From Sutterella seckii (GTDB lineage: Bacteria > Pseudomonadota > Gammaproteobacteria > Burkholderiales > Burkholderiaceae_F): a stretch of DNA of 32,447 nt. This document shows, piece after piece, positions 32,386 through 32,447 of this stretch. Every line of letters begins with the position of its first letter. Position 1 is the stretch's first letter. The notes under the pieces were generated by a model. The model did no database searches. It worked only from the letters and a program-made list of their open reading frames with translations, and was not told the origin of the DNA. The position numbers were made by a program, and so were the translations under genes. The stretch lies in contig NZ_WEHX01000018.1 in the NCBI RefSeq assembly GCF_009183815.1, positions 1 through 32,447 of the forward strand. Direction: 5' to 3'.

Positions 32386-32447
32386 GTGTGGCGCTTGGGG
32401 TCAGGCCGCCTGTGCATAGAGGGTACTCTCATTCGTAAAACAGGCGC
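32346..32447. mobile_element. probable edge of an inserted element in exbB (type uncertain)
   Basis: To the right of the exbB tail the sequence no longer reads as ExbB. Two readings are possible. First, GTGTG at 32386-32390 fits the GUGYG start of a group II intron, followed by a foldable segment (GCCTGT/ACAGGC with inner GAG-GGTA-CTC). Second, the minus strand has a short open frame ending ...FTNESTLYAQAA with a TGA at 32401-32403, as for the end of a transposase gene. The near-palindrome TTGTAAATATTAACAA (32342-32357) straddles the junction. The window is too short to decide. Confidence 0.4.

Noticed and set aside
1-32447. CRISPR array, toxin-antitoxin, restriction or other defence system
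   Set aside because: No direct-repeat array and no proteins of these families are seen on either strand.

Overview
The window is a high-GC bacterial chromosome segment, almost entirely ordinary housekeeping and transport genes. Gene content points to a betaproteobacterium of the Burkholderiales, most likely near Sutterellaceae. The clues are a TctC/Bug-type solute-binding protein, a TrxB-type ferredoxin-NADP reductase, MetNI, a divergent mrp/metG neighbourhood, an ExbB/ExbD/TonB set of the short group-2 type, and a tandem UspA. The taxonomic placement is inference; no 16S rRNA gene is present. Most genes begin after a Shine-Dalgarno sequence and end at GC-rich hairpins with T-runs, many of them shared by convergent gene pairs. 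Several genes (mnmA, trmB, the ferredoxin reductase, sulP, metN) show no clear Shine-Dalgarno.

Left part (1-9.2 kb). The first ~98 bases are the 3' end (domains V and VI) of a group II intron, closely resembling group IIC. Then come an M20 peptidase and an S4 RNA-binding protein (minus strand), lrgA-lrgB (plus), and an NMO-like flavin oxidoreductase divergent from mnmA. A TerC-family membrane protein follows, then recA-recX (minus) with a strong hairpin that contains the recX ribosome binding site. A three-gene tRNA-Lys cluster (UUU, CUU, CUU) closes this part.

Middle part (9.4-20.4 kb). metN-metI lacks an adjacent metQ. It is followed by trmB, uppP, a YecA/SEC-C protein, ettA, a small RIO/Kdo-kinase-like protein, and an unrecognised 134-residue protein. 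Next are a single-domain UspA and a divergent tandem-domain UspA separated by 471 bp, an orphan NarL-type response regulator with an altered acidic pocket, and moaC.

Right part (20.5-32.4 kb). A BepA-like periplasmic M48 protease precedes the ferredoxin reductase. Then come mrp (minus), a TctC solute-binding protein and metG (plus), a SulP transporter with STAS domain, and on the minus strand scpA, tonB and exbD. exbB is present only as its C-terminal tail. Its reading frame closes and its base composition changes a few tens of bases inward, so the right edge appears to be a junction with foreign, probably mobile, DNA.

I did not find a clearly new multi-gene system. The most interesting points are the mobile-element signatures at both edges with a truncated exbB, the hairpin occluding recX translation, the dyad-rich recA leader without a recognisable LexA box, the loss of the usual catalytic histidine in the NMO-like enzyme, and the solute-binding gene placed between mrp and metG.
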